A stretch of DNA of 64,000 nt from Chitinophagaceae bacterium (GTDB taxonomy: Bacteria; Bacteroidota; Bacteroidia; Chitinophagales; Chitinophagaceae), in contig JADJLJ010000001.1 of NCBI GenBank assembly GCA_016710165.1, forward strand, positions 1,178,001-1,242,000. The letters run 5' to 3'. Under the pieces are notes generated by a model. It worked only from the letters and a program-made list of their open reading frames with translations, did not search any database and was not told where the DNA came from. The translations under genes and the position numbers were made by a program. Numbering within the stretch: the stretch's first letter is position 1; every line of letters starts with the position of its first letter. Shown one piece after another: positions 7,081-15,838 of the stretch.

Positions 7081-8700
7081 CTAAAGCGATTCAACCCTGA
7101 ACCAATCCACATCCACGTATCCTGAATCATTTGTTTTGGCTGTACGGGTACAGAACAAGCCCAGTTTAGCGCCCACCCACCTGCCGGGCTTAGCTACCAG
7201 TTTCTCAATAAATGACGTATATGTTTTCCCGTCCTCGCTGAAACTGAATTCATACTCCCCCCCTTTTCTTACTTCCACCCGTATATAGATCTCATCCCCT
7301 TTCATCTTTTCTCCATCAATAAGAATTTCAGGTTTCCCTTTATCCGCATCATTGCACATGCTGAACGAGATATAATTCCCATCTGCTTTTTTTACTGCCG
7401 ACAGGTAAGCATAATCAACACCAAAGATGATCATGCCGGCCTTCTCTCCTTCCAGTCTGGGTTTAAAAGAAAGCTTTGCGGTGGCTTTGAATTCTTCTGC
7501 CGGGAATTTCTGCATCAGCAGGTTGGGAACATTCCAGTAATTTTTACTGCTGTCGGCAACCTGTACGGAGAACAAGCGGAGCACTCCGTTAGCCGGAAAA
7601 GCCCAGGTTGGTTTTGGATTGGCCTGCCACTGCCATTGAAGGCCGATCTTTTTTTCGCTGAACTCATCCGAATCTGCAGGAGTTTGCACCGGATAGGTTT
7701 CCCCCACATTGGGTTTCTTATGAACCAACACCGGCTCACCGGTACCATCACCGTCCTTATCCATACCGATCACCGGCCAGTCGTTGATCCACTTCATGGG
7801 TTGCAGGTGAACAACCCGTCCATAGGCTTCCTTATCCTGGAAATGCAGGAACCAATCCTCCCCGGTTTGTGTGGCAACCCATGCGCCCTGGTGTGGGCCG
7901 TTCACCGTAGTGGTACCCTGGTCCATCACAACCCTTCTTTCGTAGGGGCCATAAATATTTTTTGAGCGGAGTATGGTCTGCCAGCCTGTACTTACCCCTC
8001 CCGCAGGGGCGAATATGTAATAGTATCCATTCCGCTTATAAAATTTAGGGCCTTCAATGGTGGGATCTTTATCATGCCCGTCATAAACGATCACGCCGTT
8101 ATCGATCGTTCTTGTTGCTTCGGCATTCAGTTGCTTTACCACGATGATGCTTTTGATCCCTGCACGGCTTCCGGCATACGCATGAACGAGGTAAACGTTA
8201 CCATCATCATCCCATAACGGGCAGGGATCGATCAATCCCTTTCCTCCTTCCACCAGGACCGGGTCGGTCCAGGGGCCAAGGATATTCTTTGACCGGGTGA
8301 GCCAGATACCGAAATCGGGATCGGGATAATAGATATAGAACTCATCTTTGTGATAACGGATGGAAGGCGCCCAAACCCCATTGCCATGCTGTACGTTGCT
8401 GAAATGTTCAAAAGGGAGTTGACGTTTTAATACATGCCCGATAAGGGACCAGTTCACGAGGTCTCTGGAATGAAATACCGGTAACCCTGGCACATGATTG
8501 AAACTGGATGAGATCATGTAATAATCATCCCCCACCCGTATTGCATCAGGATCGCTGTAGTCTGCATGAATGACCGGGTTCCTGTATGTACCGTTCCCGT
8601 TATCTGCAACCCAAACCCTGGAAACATTATTCTGTTGTGCACTTACAGCGGCGGTAATACAGCACATAAGAAGGATCGTTATTTTTTTCTTGTAAATCAT
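7081..8700 (-). CDS. GH43 family arabinofuranosidase / xylosidase with C-terminal beta-sandwich
   Basis: This exported protein has 539 residues. The ATG at 8700 is preferred over a GTG at 8703; it overlaps the previous stop as TGATG, implying coupled translation. After the signal peptide (ending AVSAQQ), the five-bladed propeller of GH43 is recognisable by YSDPDAIRVGDDYYM (base Asp50), GLIDPCPLWDDDG (Asp158) and TIEGPKFYKRNGYYYIF (acid Glu216). All three catalytic acids are present. From about residue 340, after a DSDEFSEK motif, a beta-sandwich of the type seen in GH43 beta-xylosidases and DUF1349 proteins runs to the end. In a pectin locus it probably removes arabinofuranosyl (or xylosyl) side chains. 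The exact specificity cannot be read from the sequence. Confidence 0.88.
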   Translation of the reverse strand: MIYKKKITILLMCCITAAVSAQQNNVSRVWVADNGNGTYRNPVIHADYSDPDAIRVGDDYYMISSSFNHVPGLPVFHSRDLVNWSLIGHVLKRQLPFEHFSNVQHGNGVWAPSIRYHKDEFYIYYPDPDFGIWLTRSKNILGPWTDPVLVEGGKGLIDPCPLWDDDGNVYLVHAYAGSRAGIKSIIVVKQLNAEATRTIDNGVIVYDGHDKDPTIEGPKFYKRNGYYYIFAPAGGVSTGWQTILRSKNIYGPYERRVVMDQGTTTVNGPHQGAWVATQTGEDWFLHFQDKEAYGRVVHLQPMKWINDWPVIGMDKDGDGTGEPVLVHKKPNVGETYPVQTPADSDEFSEKKIGLQWQWQANPKPTWAFPANGVLRLFSVQVADSSKNYWNVPNLLMQKFPAEEFKATAKLSFKPRLEGEKAGMIIFGVDYAYLSAVKKADGNYISFSMCNDADKGKPEILIDGEKMKGDEIYIRVEVRKGGEYEFSFSEDGKTYTSFIEKLVAKPGRWVGAKLGLFCTRTAKTNDSGYVDVDWFRVESL

Positions 8701-9746
8701 CACAGGTCAATTATTTTTTTCTGCTGAGCGCTTTCAAAACATTTTTCAATGATACCGATCACGTTGCGGCCGTCTTCTGCGGTTACGGGAAGCGGCGCCC
8801 CGTTCCGCAATGCTTCATAAAGCAGTTTGTAATATTCGCCATAATTGCCCCGCTCCGTTGGTATCCTTTTCCGGATCGTTTCACCATTGATGATTGTATG
8901 CAGCAAACCCTGCTCTGTCTCCGGCTCCAAACCCCAACCGGGTATGGCAGGTGATGTATACTGCTTCAACAGGTTCTCCTGTACATCGGCCCGTGATTTG
9001 AGAAAAGAACCTTTGGTACCGTGTACCACATAGGAAGGTATGGGTTCTTTGACCAGGTAACCCGACTTCAGCCGTACCCGAAGCCGGTTGTACATTAACA
9101 GGATCTCCATATAATCATCCACTTTGCTGATGGGCCGCATGATCGCTATATCAGCAAATACAGCCGTTGGCATTCCGAACAATTGCAGGGCCTGGTCGAT
9201 CAAATGCGGACCGAGGTCATAAAATATCCCTGCACCGGGACCGGGTGTTTCCTTATGAAGCTTGTAGCTGAGGTTCTCATCGTATCGGTCAAAATGAATT
9301 TCTGCTTCCACAATATCTCCCAGCAGCTTTTCTTCCACTACTTTCCGTACCGTTTTAAAATCGCTGTCCCAGCGGCGGTTCTGATAAACCGAGATCATCT
9401 TATTTCTTTCTTTTGCCAATGCCATCAGTTCATCACATTCAGTCACCGTATTGCAAAAGGGTTTCTCCACCACGATGTGCTTGCCGGCAAGCAGCGCTCT
9501 TTTGGCATAATCAAAATGGGTATAGTTGGGTGTATTAATGATCATCAGTTCGATGTTACCATCCGCCATCAGTTCATCAATGGTTGAATAGCTGGTCACT
9601 CCCGGATACCTTTCAGCTATTTCCTTATTGCTCCGTTCACAGGCGGCAACCAATTCATATCCCGGGTGCTGGTGAATGAAGGGAGCATGAAATAATTTAC
9701 CCGACATACCGTAGGAACATATCCCTGTTTTTATCTTACTCATCAT
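8700..9746 (-). CDS. Cytoplasmic Gfo/Idh/MocA family oxidoreductase
   Basis: The 348-residue protein has no signal peptide. The N-terminal Rossmann domain begins KTGICSYGMSGKLFHAPF, a variant of the glycine-rich loop found in this family. VVEKPFCNT carries the conserved Glu-Lys-Pro, and GAGIFYDLGPHLIDQALQLFG is the family block containing the catalytic region. These enzymes oxidise or reduce sugars and inositols with NAD(P). Its start overlaps the pectinesterase gene by 11 bases and its stop overlaps the GH43 start, so it is firmly inside the pectin operon. It could process a sugar released by neighbouring enzymes, such as arabinose, galactose or rhamnose, but the substrate is not known. ATG 9746 and the next codon, ATG 9743, are both possible starts. 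Confidence 0.88.
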   Translation of the reverse strand: MMSKIKTGICSYGMSGKLFHAPFIHQHPGYELVAACERSNKEIAERYPGVTSYSTIDELMADGNIELMIINTPNYTHFDYAKRALLAGKHIVVEKPFCNTVTECDELMALAKERNKMISVYQNRRWDSDFKTVRKVVEEKLLGDIVEAEIHFDRYDENLSYKLHKETPGPGAGIFYDLGPHLIDQALQLFGMPTAVFADIAIMRPISKVDDYMEILLMYNRLRVRLKSGYLVKEPIPSYVVHGTKGSFLKSRADVQENLLKQYTSPAIPGWGLEPETEQGLLHTIINGETIRKRIPTERGNYGEYYKLLYEALRNGAPLPVTAEDGRNVIGIIEKCFESAQQKKIIDL

Positions 9747-10737
9747 CGTTCTGTTTAGGTAAGGTAAAGTTGCTTAAAAATTTCAGCACATCATATTCCT
9801 TCATTTCCTCATCCGTCAACTGCCTTGCCCAGCTTACCCTTTTTGCAGCATCAGCCGAAGGGCCGTAGTTCTTGTACTCAGCATACCGGGTCGTTTTGTA
9901 ATTGTCTGTATTATTCCAGTTGCTCCAGCCTTCGGGTTTTATATGGGGTCCGATATAACAGCGGATGTAAACCACTGCCGCATACGGCCTCCAGGGGCGG
10001 CCCAGGGAGACATTGTGCAGGGAAGTATCACCGGTGAGCACACAATCATTGAATACATAGCCCATTTTTTTTTCCGGCGGTGTGGAGGCAGCGGTAACAT
10101 GCGAATTCTTTTTGCTGTGTATATGGCATTGCTCGAACCATACGGTGGCCGAACCAAAAATAAAATCCGTGGTACCCTCTATGTAACAATGCTGGTAATA
10201 CTGCCTGCTTGTTGAGCTATTCGTGAACAGCACATCCTGGTTGCCGATGAAACGGCAGTTATTGAACATGGCCTTATCCCCGTTGCATTCAACCGCAACA
10301 GCCTGCCCGGCAGAAAACCCGGCGTCGTTCTGAAAGCTGATGTTGCTGGCAGTAAAATTATCCGCCAGTATCTTAAAACTCCACGATGTTCTTGTATTGA
10401 TGGTATCGCCTTTGGGAGAAAGTTTGCCCGTATGATCATCATAGGTAAGAATGGTATTGAATTTATTCTCCCCGGTCAGCATAACAAAATTCTTTGTTGA
10501 ATCCAGTAAAAGTTTCTCTTTATAAACACCTGCTTTGACAAAGATCGTTATTGGTTTCCTGTTATTGGCGGGAATGGCATCGAATGCAGCCTGCACGGTC
10601 CTGTAATCGCCGCTGCCATCCTTTGCCACGGTAAAAAAATATTTATACTGCTGCGGGTTTGCTGTTTGGGCAAAGGAATCCCATACTGCAACAGACAGGA
10701 ACAGGACAGGAAAAAGAAATTTTATTAACCGCATCAT
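9736..10737 (-). CDS. Pectin methylesterase (CE8)
   Basis: This exported 333-residue enzyme removes methyl esters from homogalacturonan, so that pectate lyase and polygalacturonase can act. A signal peptide covers about residues 1-23 (ends SFAQ). The family starts with FTVAKDGSGDYRTVQAA. The parallel beta-helix carries all active-site motifs: AGQAVA (Gln145), NQDVLF (Gln167, Asp168), TDFIFG (nucleophile Asp191) and LGRPWR (Arg247, Trp249). The length is typical for bacterial CE8. It lies 4 bases after the alpha/beta hydrolase and overlaps the next oxidoreductase, so it is part of the same transcript. No unusual features are seen. Confidence 0.95.
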   Translation of the reverse strand: MMRLIKFLFPVLFLSVAVWDSFAQTANPQQYKYFFTVAKDGSGDYRTVQAAFDAIPANNRKPITIFVKAGVYKEKLLLDSTKNFVMLTGENKFNTILTYDDHTGKLSPKGDTINTRTSWSFKILADNFTASNISFQNDAGFSAGQAVAVECNGDKAMFNNCRFIGNQDVLFTNSSTSRQYYQHCYIEGTTDFIFGSATVWFEQCHIHSKKNSHVTAASTPPEKKMGYVFNDCVLTGDTSLHNVSLGRPWRPYAAVVYIRCYIGPHIKPEGWSNWNNTDNYKTTRYAEYKNYGPSADAAKRVSWARQLTDEEMKEYDVLKFLSNFTLPKQNDDE

Positions 10738-10741
10738 GCAT

Positions 10742-11722
10742 TTATTTATTGAAAACTTTCTTCAAAAAATCATCGATGTATTTTAACGTGGGCCCGAACC
10801 AGGGTTCGAACAAACAAAAGTGATGGGGGGAATTCTCAAAACTTCTCACTTCGGTATACGTGTTATACCCGTTCAGAACTTTTATATAATCTTCCCGGCC
10901 CGCATGCATCCGTTCCACGGAACTGTTAATGAATAATGTTGGCGGAGTTGTTTTACCTGCATGGGTCAATGGCGAAGCCTGTCTCCATAGTTCAGGGTTA
11001 TCTTTCCGGGAAGCGCCAAACCAATTGGTGGCAGCGGATATTCGTTTGCTGTCATCCCCTTCGCCGCTTTCGGGGTGAACGAAAGACAGTGTGCCGTCAA
11101 TATCCACAACGGCCTGCACATTGCTGCCGGAACCTGCGTTGCAGCCTGGTCCTTCAAAATCTGCATTCCCATTTGTTGTTCCCGTGAAAGCAGCCAGTTC
11201 GCCGCCCGCAGAAAAACCAAGCACGGCTATTTTATTTGTATCAATATCATATTTCTTCGCATTTTCTTTCACCCACCTTATTGCTGCTTTAATATCATGA
11301 ACAGCCGCCGGGTACAAGGCTTCGGTAGACAGCCGGTATTCGGGGGTAAAGCAAACATAACCGAGATTGGCCAGGTACCGGGCTAATGGGTAATGCTGCG
11401 TGCGGCTACCGCTTCTCCATCCGCCACCATGAATAATGATGATGGTCGTTCGTTTCGCTCCTGCATTTCTCTCCGGGTAAAATGCATCCAGCACTAATTT
11501 TCTTCTACCTGTTTCGCAGTAGGTAATATCTCTTTTTTCTTTGACCGAAGGAGAATAAGATTCCTCAACTAATTTAGCATCCGGCCGGGTTTTAATAACC
11601 GAACGATACGCAGCATTTGTATTATAAGAAGTATCCGGCTTGCCGGTGAGGCCGGGCCATGACTGGGCAGCTGCATTGGTAAATGCAAAACAAACCACTG
11701 CTATGATGACAAGCTGTTTCAT
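10742..11722 (-). CDS. Secreted alpha/beta-hydrolase esterase, probable acetyl- or feruloyl-type esterase
   Basis: This 326-residue protein has a signal peptide (ends NAAAQ). It is a carboxylesterase of the hormone-sensitive-lipase/BD-FAE group. The oxyanion motif HGGGW is at 98-102 and the nucleophile elbow GFSAGGE has Ser171. The catalytic His is likely in SPHHFCLF near the C-terminus, and a probable Asp lies in the preceding 240-290 stretch. Its ATG overlaps the stop of the CE12 gene as ATGA. Similar esterases in pectin loci remove acetyl groups from galacturonan or release aromatic esters from side chains. The acyl group here is not determinable. Together with CE12 and CE8 it makes this locus rich in esterases. 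Confidence 0.85.
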   Translation of the reverse strand: MKQLVIIAVVCFAFTNAAAQSWPGLTGKPDTSYNTNAAYRSVIKTRPDAKLVEESYSPSVKEKRDITYCETGRRKLVLDAFYPERNAGAKRTTIIIIHGGGWRSGSRTQHYPLARYLANLGYVCFTPEYRLSTEALYPAAVHDIKAAIRWVKENAKKYDIDTNKIAVLGFSAGGELAAFTGTTNGNADFEGPGCNAGSGSNVQAVVDIDGTLSFVHPESGEGDDSKRISAATNWFGASRKDNPELWRQASPLTHAGKTTPPTLFINSSVERMHAGREDYIKVLNGYNTYTEVRSFENSPHHFCLFEPWFGPTLKYIDDFLKKVFNK

Positions 11723-12483
11723 TTATTTTTTACAGGAGGAACAATGATCCTTTCCGCCAGTTCGAGTTTTAATTTCCGTATCTCTGCCAATACCAGTTCT
11801 GCCATCCGCCGGGCGCCGTATTCATTGAAATGGGTGTTGTCCTTTTGCCCGGCCGGGTAGTTGGGATGCTGCAGGGAATCCAGTTGCATGAAGAACATTT
11901 TTGAAAACTCCGGTCCAAAATGCTGCAACAGGTCACGGCTTCTTGCATCCAGGTCAATCACCCGTGCATTATACGCATTCCCAACTTCCCAGACTGCAGC
12001 CGAGTATTCTTTATGTGTTTCCTGTATCTTCCCTTCTTTATCAAACCGCATTCTCGTAACCGGGGTTATTAAAACCGGTATTGCCTTTTTTGCCCTTGTT
12101 TCTGTTATGAACCGGATGAGGTTATTCCTGTAATCCGGTACCGGCGTATAGCGGTCTTTATACTTTTCCTCTTTTGCTTCATCATTGTGGCCAAACTGGA
12201 TCAGCACATAATCGCCTTCCCGCAAGCTGTCGGCAATGGGCTTCCAGTGGTTCTCTCCGATGAATGTCCGGGTGCTTCTTCCTCCCCTGGCCCGGTTGTC
12301 AACCTCTACCGAAGAATCAAAAAAATACCGGAATGGCATTCCCCAGCCGGTCAGCGGCGCCCTGTTCGTTTCATACGTACACATGGTTGAGTCACCGATG
12401 AGGTAAACCTTTATCTTCTTCTTACCGGGAAAGGTAAAAGCTGCCAGGAATAATAATGTCATGCCAGGTAACTTCAGCCGCAT
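11719..12483 (-). CDS. Rhamnogalacturonan acetylesterase (CE12-type SGNH hydrolase)
   Basis: The ATG at 12483 gives 254 residues; a TTG six bases upstream is unlikely to be used. A signal peptide of about 20 residues precedes the SGNH domain. GDSTM carries the nucleophile Ser32, RGGRST is the second block, FGHNDE has Asn100, and DNTHFNEYG has Asp215 and His218. This is the same domain type as the N-terminal half of the CE12-GH28 fusion at 521-2917, so the locus has two CE12-type modules. The role is deacetylation of rhamnogalacturonan I. It lies between the pectate lyase gene (10 bases) and the alpha/beta esterase (4-base overlap). Confidence 0.92.
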   Translation of the reverse strand: MRLKLPGMTLLFLAAFTFPGKKKIKVYLIGDSTMCTYETNRAPLTGWGMPFRYFFDSSVEVDNRARGGRSTRTFIGENHWKPIADSLREGDYVLIQFGHNDEAKEEKYKDRYTPVPDYRNNLIRFITETRAKKAIPVLITPVTRMRFDKEGKIQETHKEYSAAVWEVGNAYNARVIDLDARSRDLLQHFGPEFSKMFFMQLDSLQHPNYPAGQKDNTHFNEYGARRMAELVLAEIRKLKLELAERIIVPPVKNK

Positions 12484-12493
12484 TTTCAAAAGA

Positions 12494-13918
12494 TCATTTT
12501 TTAATGCTGTTTATATACACTTCAATGTTTGAATAATTCCCATCCAGTTTAAAGGCAGTTGCATCGCCGGCATCATCGGGGTTTAACCCATTCTTTTTTT
12601 CCCAGTCATCCGGCATGCCATCTTTATCGGTATCAGCAGGCGCAGGCAATGATCTCAATGCAGGCCAGGCATTCACAGTAAGTTCATAGGCGGTTCCATG
12701 GGAAAAGCCGCCCTGCACATCAATAAAGCCACCGGTCCCGTTCTTCACATCATTGATGATCCTTTCATCCAGCGTATCTCTGCCAGGTAATACAGCCCCC
12801 GCATTTTTCAAAACAAGTTGATACGCTTCTGCTGCTGATTCATTTTTTATTTCAACAGCCGGGAAAGCTTTATTCGATCTTGCTGTTGCTGCATCCGTTT
12901 CATTGCCGTTGTTCATAGCTACCCCAAGCCAGTTGTTCGCCGTTACTTCGGGTGACCCTGCCAGGTAATTACCATCAACATAAAATTTCCCAAAGGGAAT
13001 AGAAGGAAGTTTATGATACGGGTTCACAATCCTTGTTTTTGCATTCCGGCTGGTGGATGGCCCTGGTTTATAATAATTGTTTACAATGTTATAATTGCCG
13101 CCTTCGCCTGCATACACATTATTTCCGCCCCAGTTGTAGATCACATTATTGCGGTAATCGCAATTCTCTTCCGTTGTGTTACGGATACCGTCGAATCGTG
13201 GCGTACGGTTATTGCAATGGGCAAACAGGTTGTGATGTGCCGATAAATGTTTTCCTCCCCATATGCCGCCAAAACCATGACGCTCATAATCGGTATCGCC
13301 GGTCTCAAAATGATAGGAGTAATTAAGTGGTTCGGAGATCAGGTTCCATTGCAGGGTAGTGCTGTCACCGGCATAAATTGAAAAGACCTCATCGGTACTC
13401 CAGCTTAAAGAGCAATGATCGATGATGATATTTTTTCTTCTTACGCCACCAAATGCATCATCCCCGCCGTTGCCATCCACCATCCCTCCCTGTTGATATT
13501 TATCACCCAACCGGAAGCGGAGGTATCTCACTATAATATTATCACCGCCTAAATTCACCGAGTTATCTGCTATACAAATTCCATCACCCGGAGCAGTCTG
13601 CCCGGCAATGGTCGCATCCCCTTTGATCGCAAGTTTTGTCTCCAGGCGAATGGTACCCGATACGGAAAAAACAATGATCCGTTTTTCCTTCGCTTCTGCG
13701 GCTTCCCGGAAACTGCCCGGGCCCTTATCGTTTAGATTGGTAACGATAAAAACCTTGCCGCCCCTGCCGCCGGTAGTGTATTTGCCAAACCCTTCTGCCC
13801 CGGGGAAAGCAATGGGCCTTTCAGCTGAGACCCGGGATGCGGTTGACCGGTTCTGCCCGCCACAGGAGGCCAGCAAAATGGCAGCACAGCATTTCCATAT
13901 CAACAGCGGATATTTCAT
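12494..13918 (-). CDS. Pectate lyase lipoprotein (PL1 family)
   Basis: The start at 13918 gives a lipoprotein signal (KCCAAILLASC, lipid Cys19) and 474 residues. The open frame reaches 13984, but that would bury the signal. The lyase domain begins AFPGAEGFGKYTTGGRGG, the classic start of Bacteroidota PL1 pectate lyases. It continues through SVSGTIRLETKLAIKGDATIAG and IDHCSLSWSTDEVFS, where calcium and substrate bind. The C-terminus has a DTDKDGMPDDWEKKNGLNPDD calcium-binding thrombospondin-3-like repeat. The enzyme cleaves de-esterified homogalacturonan by beta-elimination, probably anchored at the cell surface. It follows SusD after 83 bases and is the endo-acting enzyme that generates oligomers for the SusC/D transporter. 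Confidence 0.92.
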   Translation of the reverse strand: MKYPLLIWKCCAAILLASCGGQNRSTASRVSAERPIAFPGAEGFGKYTTGGRGGKVFIVTNLNDKGPGSFREAAEAKEKRIIVFSVSGTIRLETKLAIKGDATIAGQTAPGDGICIADNSVNLGGDNIIVRYLRFRLGDKYQQGGMVDGNGGDDAFGGVRRKNIIIDHCSLSWSTDEVFSIYAGDSTTLQWNLISEPLNYSYHFETGDTDYERHGFGGIWGGKHLSAHHNLFAHCNNRTPRFDGIRNTTEENCDYRNNVIYNWGGNNVYAGEGGNYNIVNNYYKPGPSTSRNAKTRIVNPYHKLPSIPFGKFYVDGNYLAGSPEVTANNWLGVAMNNGNETDAATARSNKAFPAVEIKNESAAEAYQLVLKNAGAVLPGRDTLDERIINDVKNGTGGFIDVQGGFSHGTAYELTVNAWPALRSLPAPADTDKDGMPDDWEKKNGLNPDDAGDATAFKLDGNYSNIEVYINSIKK

Positions 13919-14001
13919 TCGTATTCTTAAATCATGGCTGAAATAAAATAAGGCTGCAATGAAGCAGCCATATTTTAAAAACAAAAACTAACATGAGAAA
14001 A

Positions 14002-15819
14002 TCAATAATTCGGATTCTGCTTCAGTTGTCCCTGGTAAGAAGAAATGGTTGCCGCGTCAAACGGATACAATTCACTTTTACCCGGAACAAAGAAAGATGC
14101 AAAGCCCTGCCACAATGGTTTGCCGTCAATGGCGTTTGCTGTCAGATGTTGTGCCCAGTCAACCCTTGTCCAGCCGGTGGTTGGTGAAGGCACTTGTGTG
14201 GGCCTCCAGAAAGGTTGCGCTGTAAGCGCCGTATTTGTTCCTGCAAAAAACTGGATCTCTTCGCCTGCATTGCGCCAGTATATGTATTGCGGTACATTAT
14301 TATAAGGAGCAACCCGGTCGCGTATCTGCTGGATCTTTGTCCTGGCTTCTGCAATTTTTGTTGCCAGCAGGTTCCAGCGCAGCAGGTCATAACGGCGGAT
14401 GCCTTCGTGTCCGAATTCAAGGTATCGTTCATTTACAATGGCGTCAAAGAATCCGGCCTTGGTGGTTGGTGTTACACCGATCAGGCCTGTATTATTGCGA
14501 TAGGCCCTTCTTCTCACTTCTTCAAATGCGGCAATGGCCTGGGCTGTAGGACCGCCGCTGATCTCATTCACTGCTTCTGCATACATCAGCAACACATCCG
14601 AGAAACGGATCATGGCCCAGTTGTATCCCACATTCAGTACCGTGCCCGGCAGCAGGGGTACACGCCAGTCGCGGCGGTATTTGCCGGTATTCAATTCGCC
14701 CAAACGGCGCTGTGTTTTTATGTTGGTTGAATTGGGTACCTGGTAATGCGTAACGGTCACATCACGCCTTGTATCCACCGAATCAAATGAATAGAAATAA
14801 TTGGGCAATATGACAATACCTCCACCACCGGCTCCATAACGTGAAGCATTGCTGAGGTTGGGGCCGTCGTAATTGCCCATGCGGCTGTCGCTGTTGCCGT
14901 TACCGCCGCCGGCACCCACTTCAAATATGATCTCTCCGAACGGATCGTAGGTAAACGAGGTAACTTTTCTCCAGATATCCTCATAATTCGGATTGAGGGT
15001 ATGCTGGTCTCTTCTTGCCATCATTTCTTCGCATTCCTGCTTGGCGATCTGGTAATAGTTAAGATAGTCAGACCTTCTTTCCATTACCCCGCTCTGCCTT
15101 AATGAATAACCGCCACGGAATAAGGACATCCGTGCCCTCAATGCCATGATCACCCCTTTTGTGATACGTTCATTCCGCGGGCCGGCGTCTGTTCTCCAGG
15201 GCACCAGGTCTTTCGCAACAGCGAGGTCTGCGATCAGTTTATCATAAACAGTATCCCTGTCTGATTTAGGGATGAATAAATTTTCCTGTTTGTAGGACGG
15301 GATCATCGGGGCAGGTACGTCGCCCCAGTTCAGCATCAGTTGAAATAAGAACTGTGCACGCAGGGTCAATGCCTCACCGTAAAGTCTCTTTAGTGTAGCC
15401 TGTTCCGTGGTTGTTCCGCTTGTATACTGCTTCATCAACGGGATCTGTTCAATGCACAGGTTCGCTTTTTCGAGCCCCCGGTACATCTGGCGGAAAGGAT
15501 TTGCCAGCTCAGCATTTGTAAGTAATAACTGGTAGCGGCCCACCCCTCTTCTTCCGTTATCAATATTACCGCTCACTATACCTTCATCGGAATCGTATGG
15601 GTAATACATACTGATACGGATACCATACCCGTTGTCGCCCTGCAGTTCATCATACACCCCTACCACAGCAGTAAATGCATTGGACACATCCGAAAAAGCC
15701 TGCGGAATACTGTATTGAGATACAGGCTCCACCTCGGTGTATTTTTTACAACCGGCAGTAAACAATAATGCTATGAACATTATTGCAACGGTCAGGGATT
15801 GATAAATTTTATTTTTCAT
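14002..15819 (-). CDS. SusD/RagB family outer-membrane glycan-binding lipoprotein
   Basis: This protein of 605 residues has a lipoprotein signal (IALLFTAGCKKY, Cys24). The N-terminal helix-rich TPR-like part (AFTAVVGVYDELQG, LRAQFLFQLMLNWGDVP) is typical of SusD. So is the C-terminal RagB/SusD domain, with the block MIRFSDVLLMYAEAVNEI and the late motif YLEFGHEGIRRYDLLRWN. It binds pectin oligomers at the cell surface and forms the lid of the adjacent SusC channel, whose gene ends 19 bases upstream. No frameshift or truncation is seen. Confidence 0.95.
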   Translation of the reverse strand: MKNKIYQSLTVAIMFIALLFTAGCKKYTEVEPVSQYSIPQAFSDVSNAFTAVVGVYDELQGDNGYGIRISMYYPYDSDEGIVSGNIDNGRRGVGRYQLLLTNAELANPFRQMYRGLEKANLCIEQIPLMKQYTSGTTTEQATLKRLYGEALTLRAQFLFQLMLNWGDVPAPMIPSYKQENLFIPKSDRDTVYDKLIADLAVAKDLVPWRTDAGPRNERITKGVIMALRARMSLFRGGYSLRQSGVMERRSDYLNYYQIAKQECEEMMARRDQHTLNPNYEDIWRKVTSFTYDPFGEIIFEVGAGGGNGNSDSRMGNYDGPNLSNASRYGAGGGGIVILPNYFYSFDSVDTRRDVTVTHYQVPNSTNIKTQRRLGELNTGKYRRDWRVPLLPGTVLNVGYNWAMIRFSDVLLMYAEAVNEISGGPTAQAIAAFEEVRRRAYRNNTGLIGVTPTTKAGFFDAIVNERYLEFGHEGIRRYDLLRWNLLATKIAEARTKIQQIRDRVAPYNNVPQYIYWRNAGEEIQFFAGTNTALTAQPFWRPTQVPSPTTGWTRVDWAQHLTANAIDGKPLWQGFASFFVPGKSELYPFDAATISSYQGQLKQNPNY

Positions 15820-15838
15820 ATTGAATCGTTTTTGTTTT

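Noticed and set aside
6763..7125. Plus-strand open frame with hexapeptide repeats (RLRRYN-like) over the 18-bp array
   Set aside because: The repeats come from the 18-bp DNA periodicity; the frame overlaps the start of the oxidoreductase gene and the end of the GH43 gene on the other strand, and has no signal peptide or recognisable domain.
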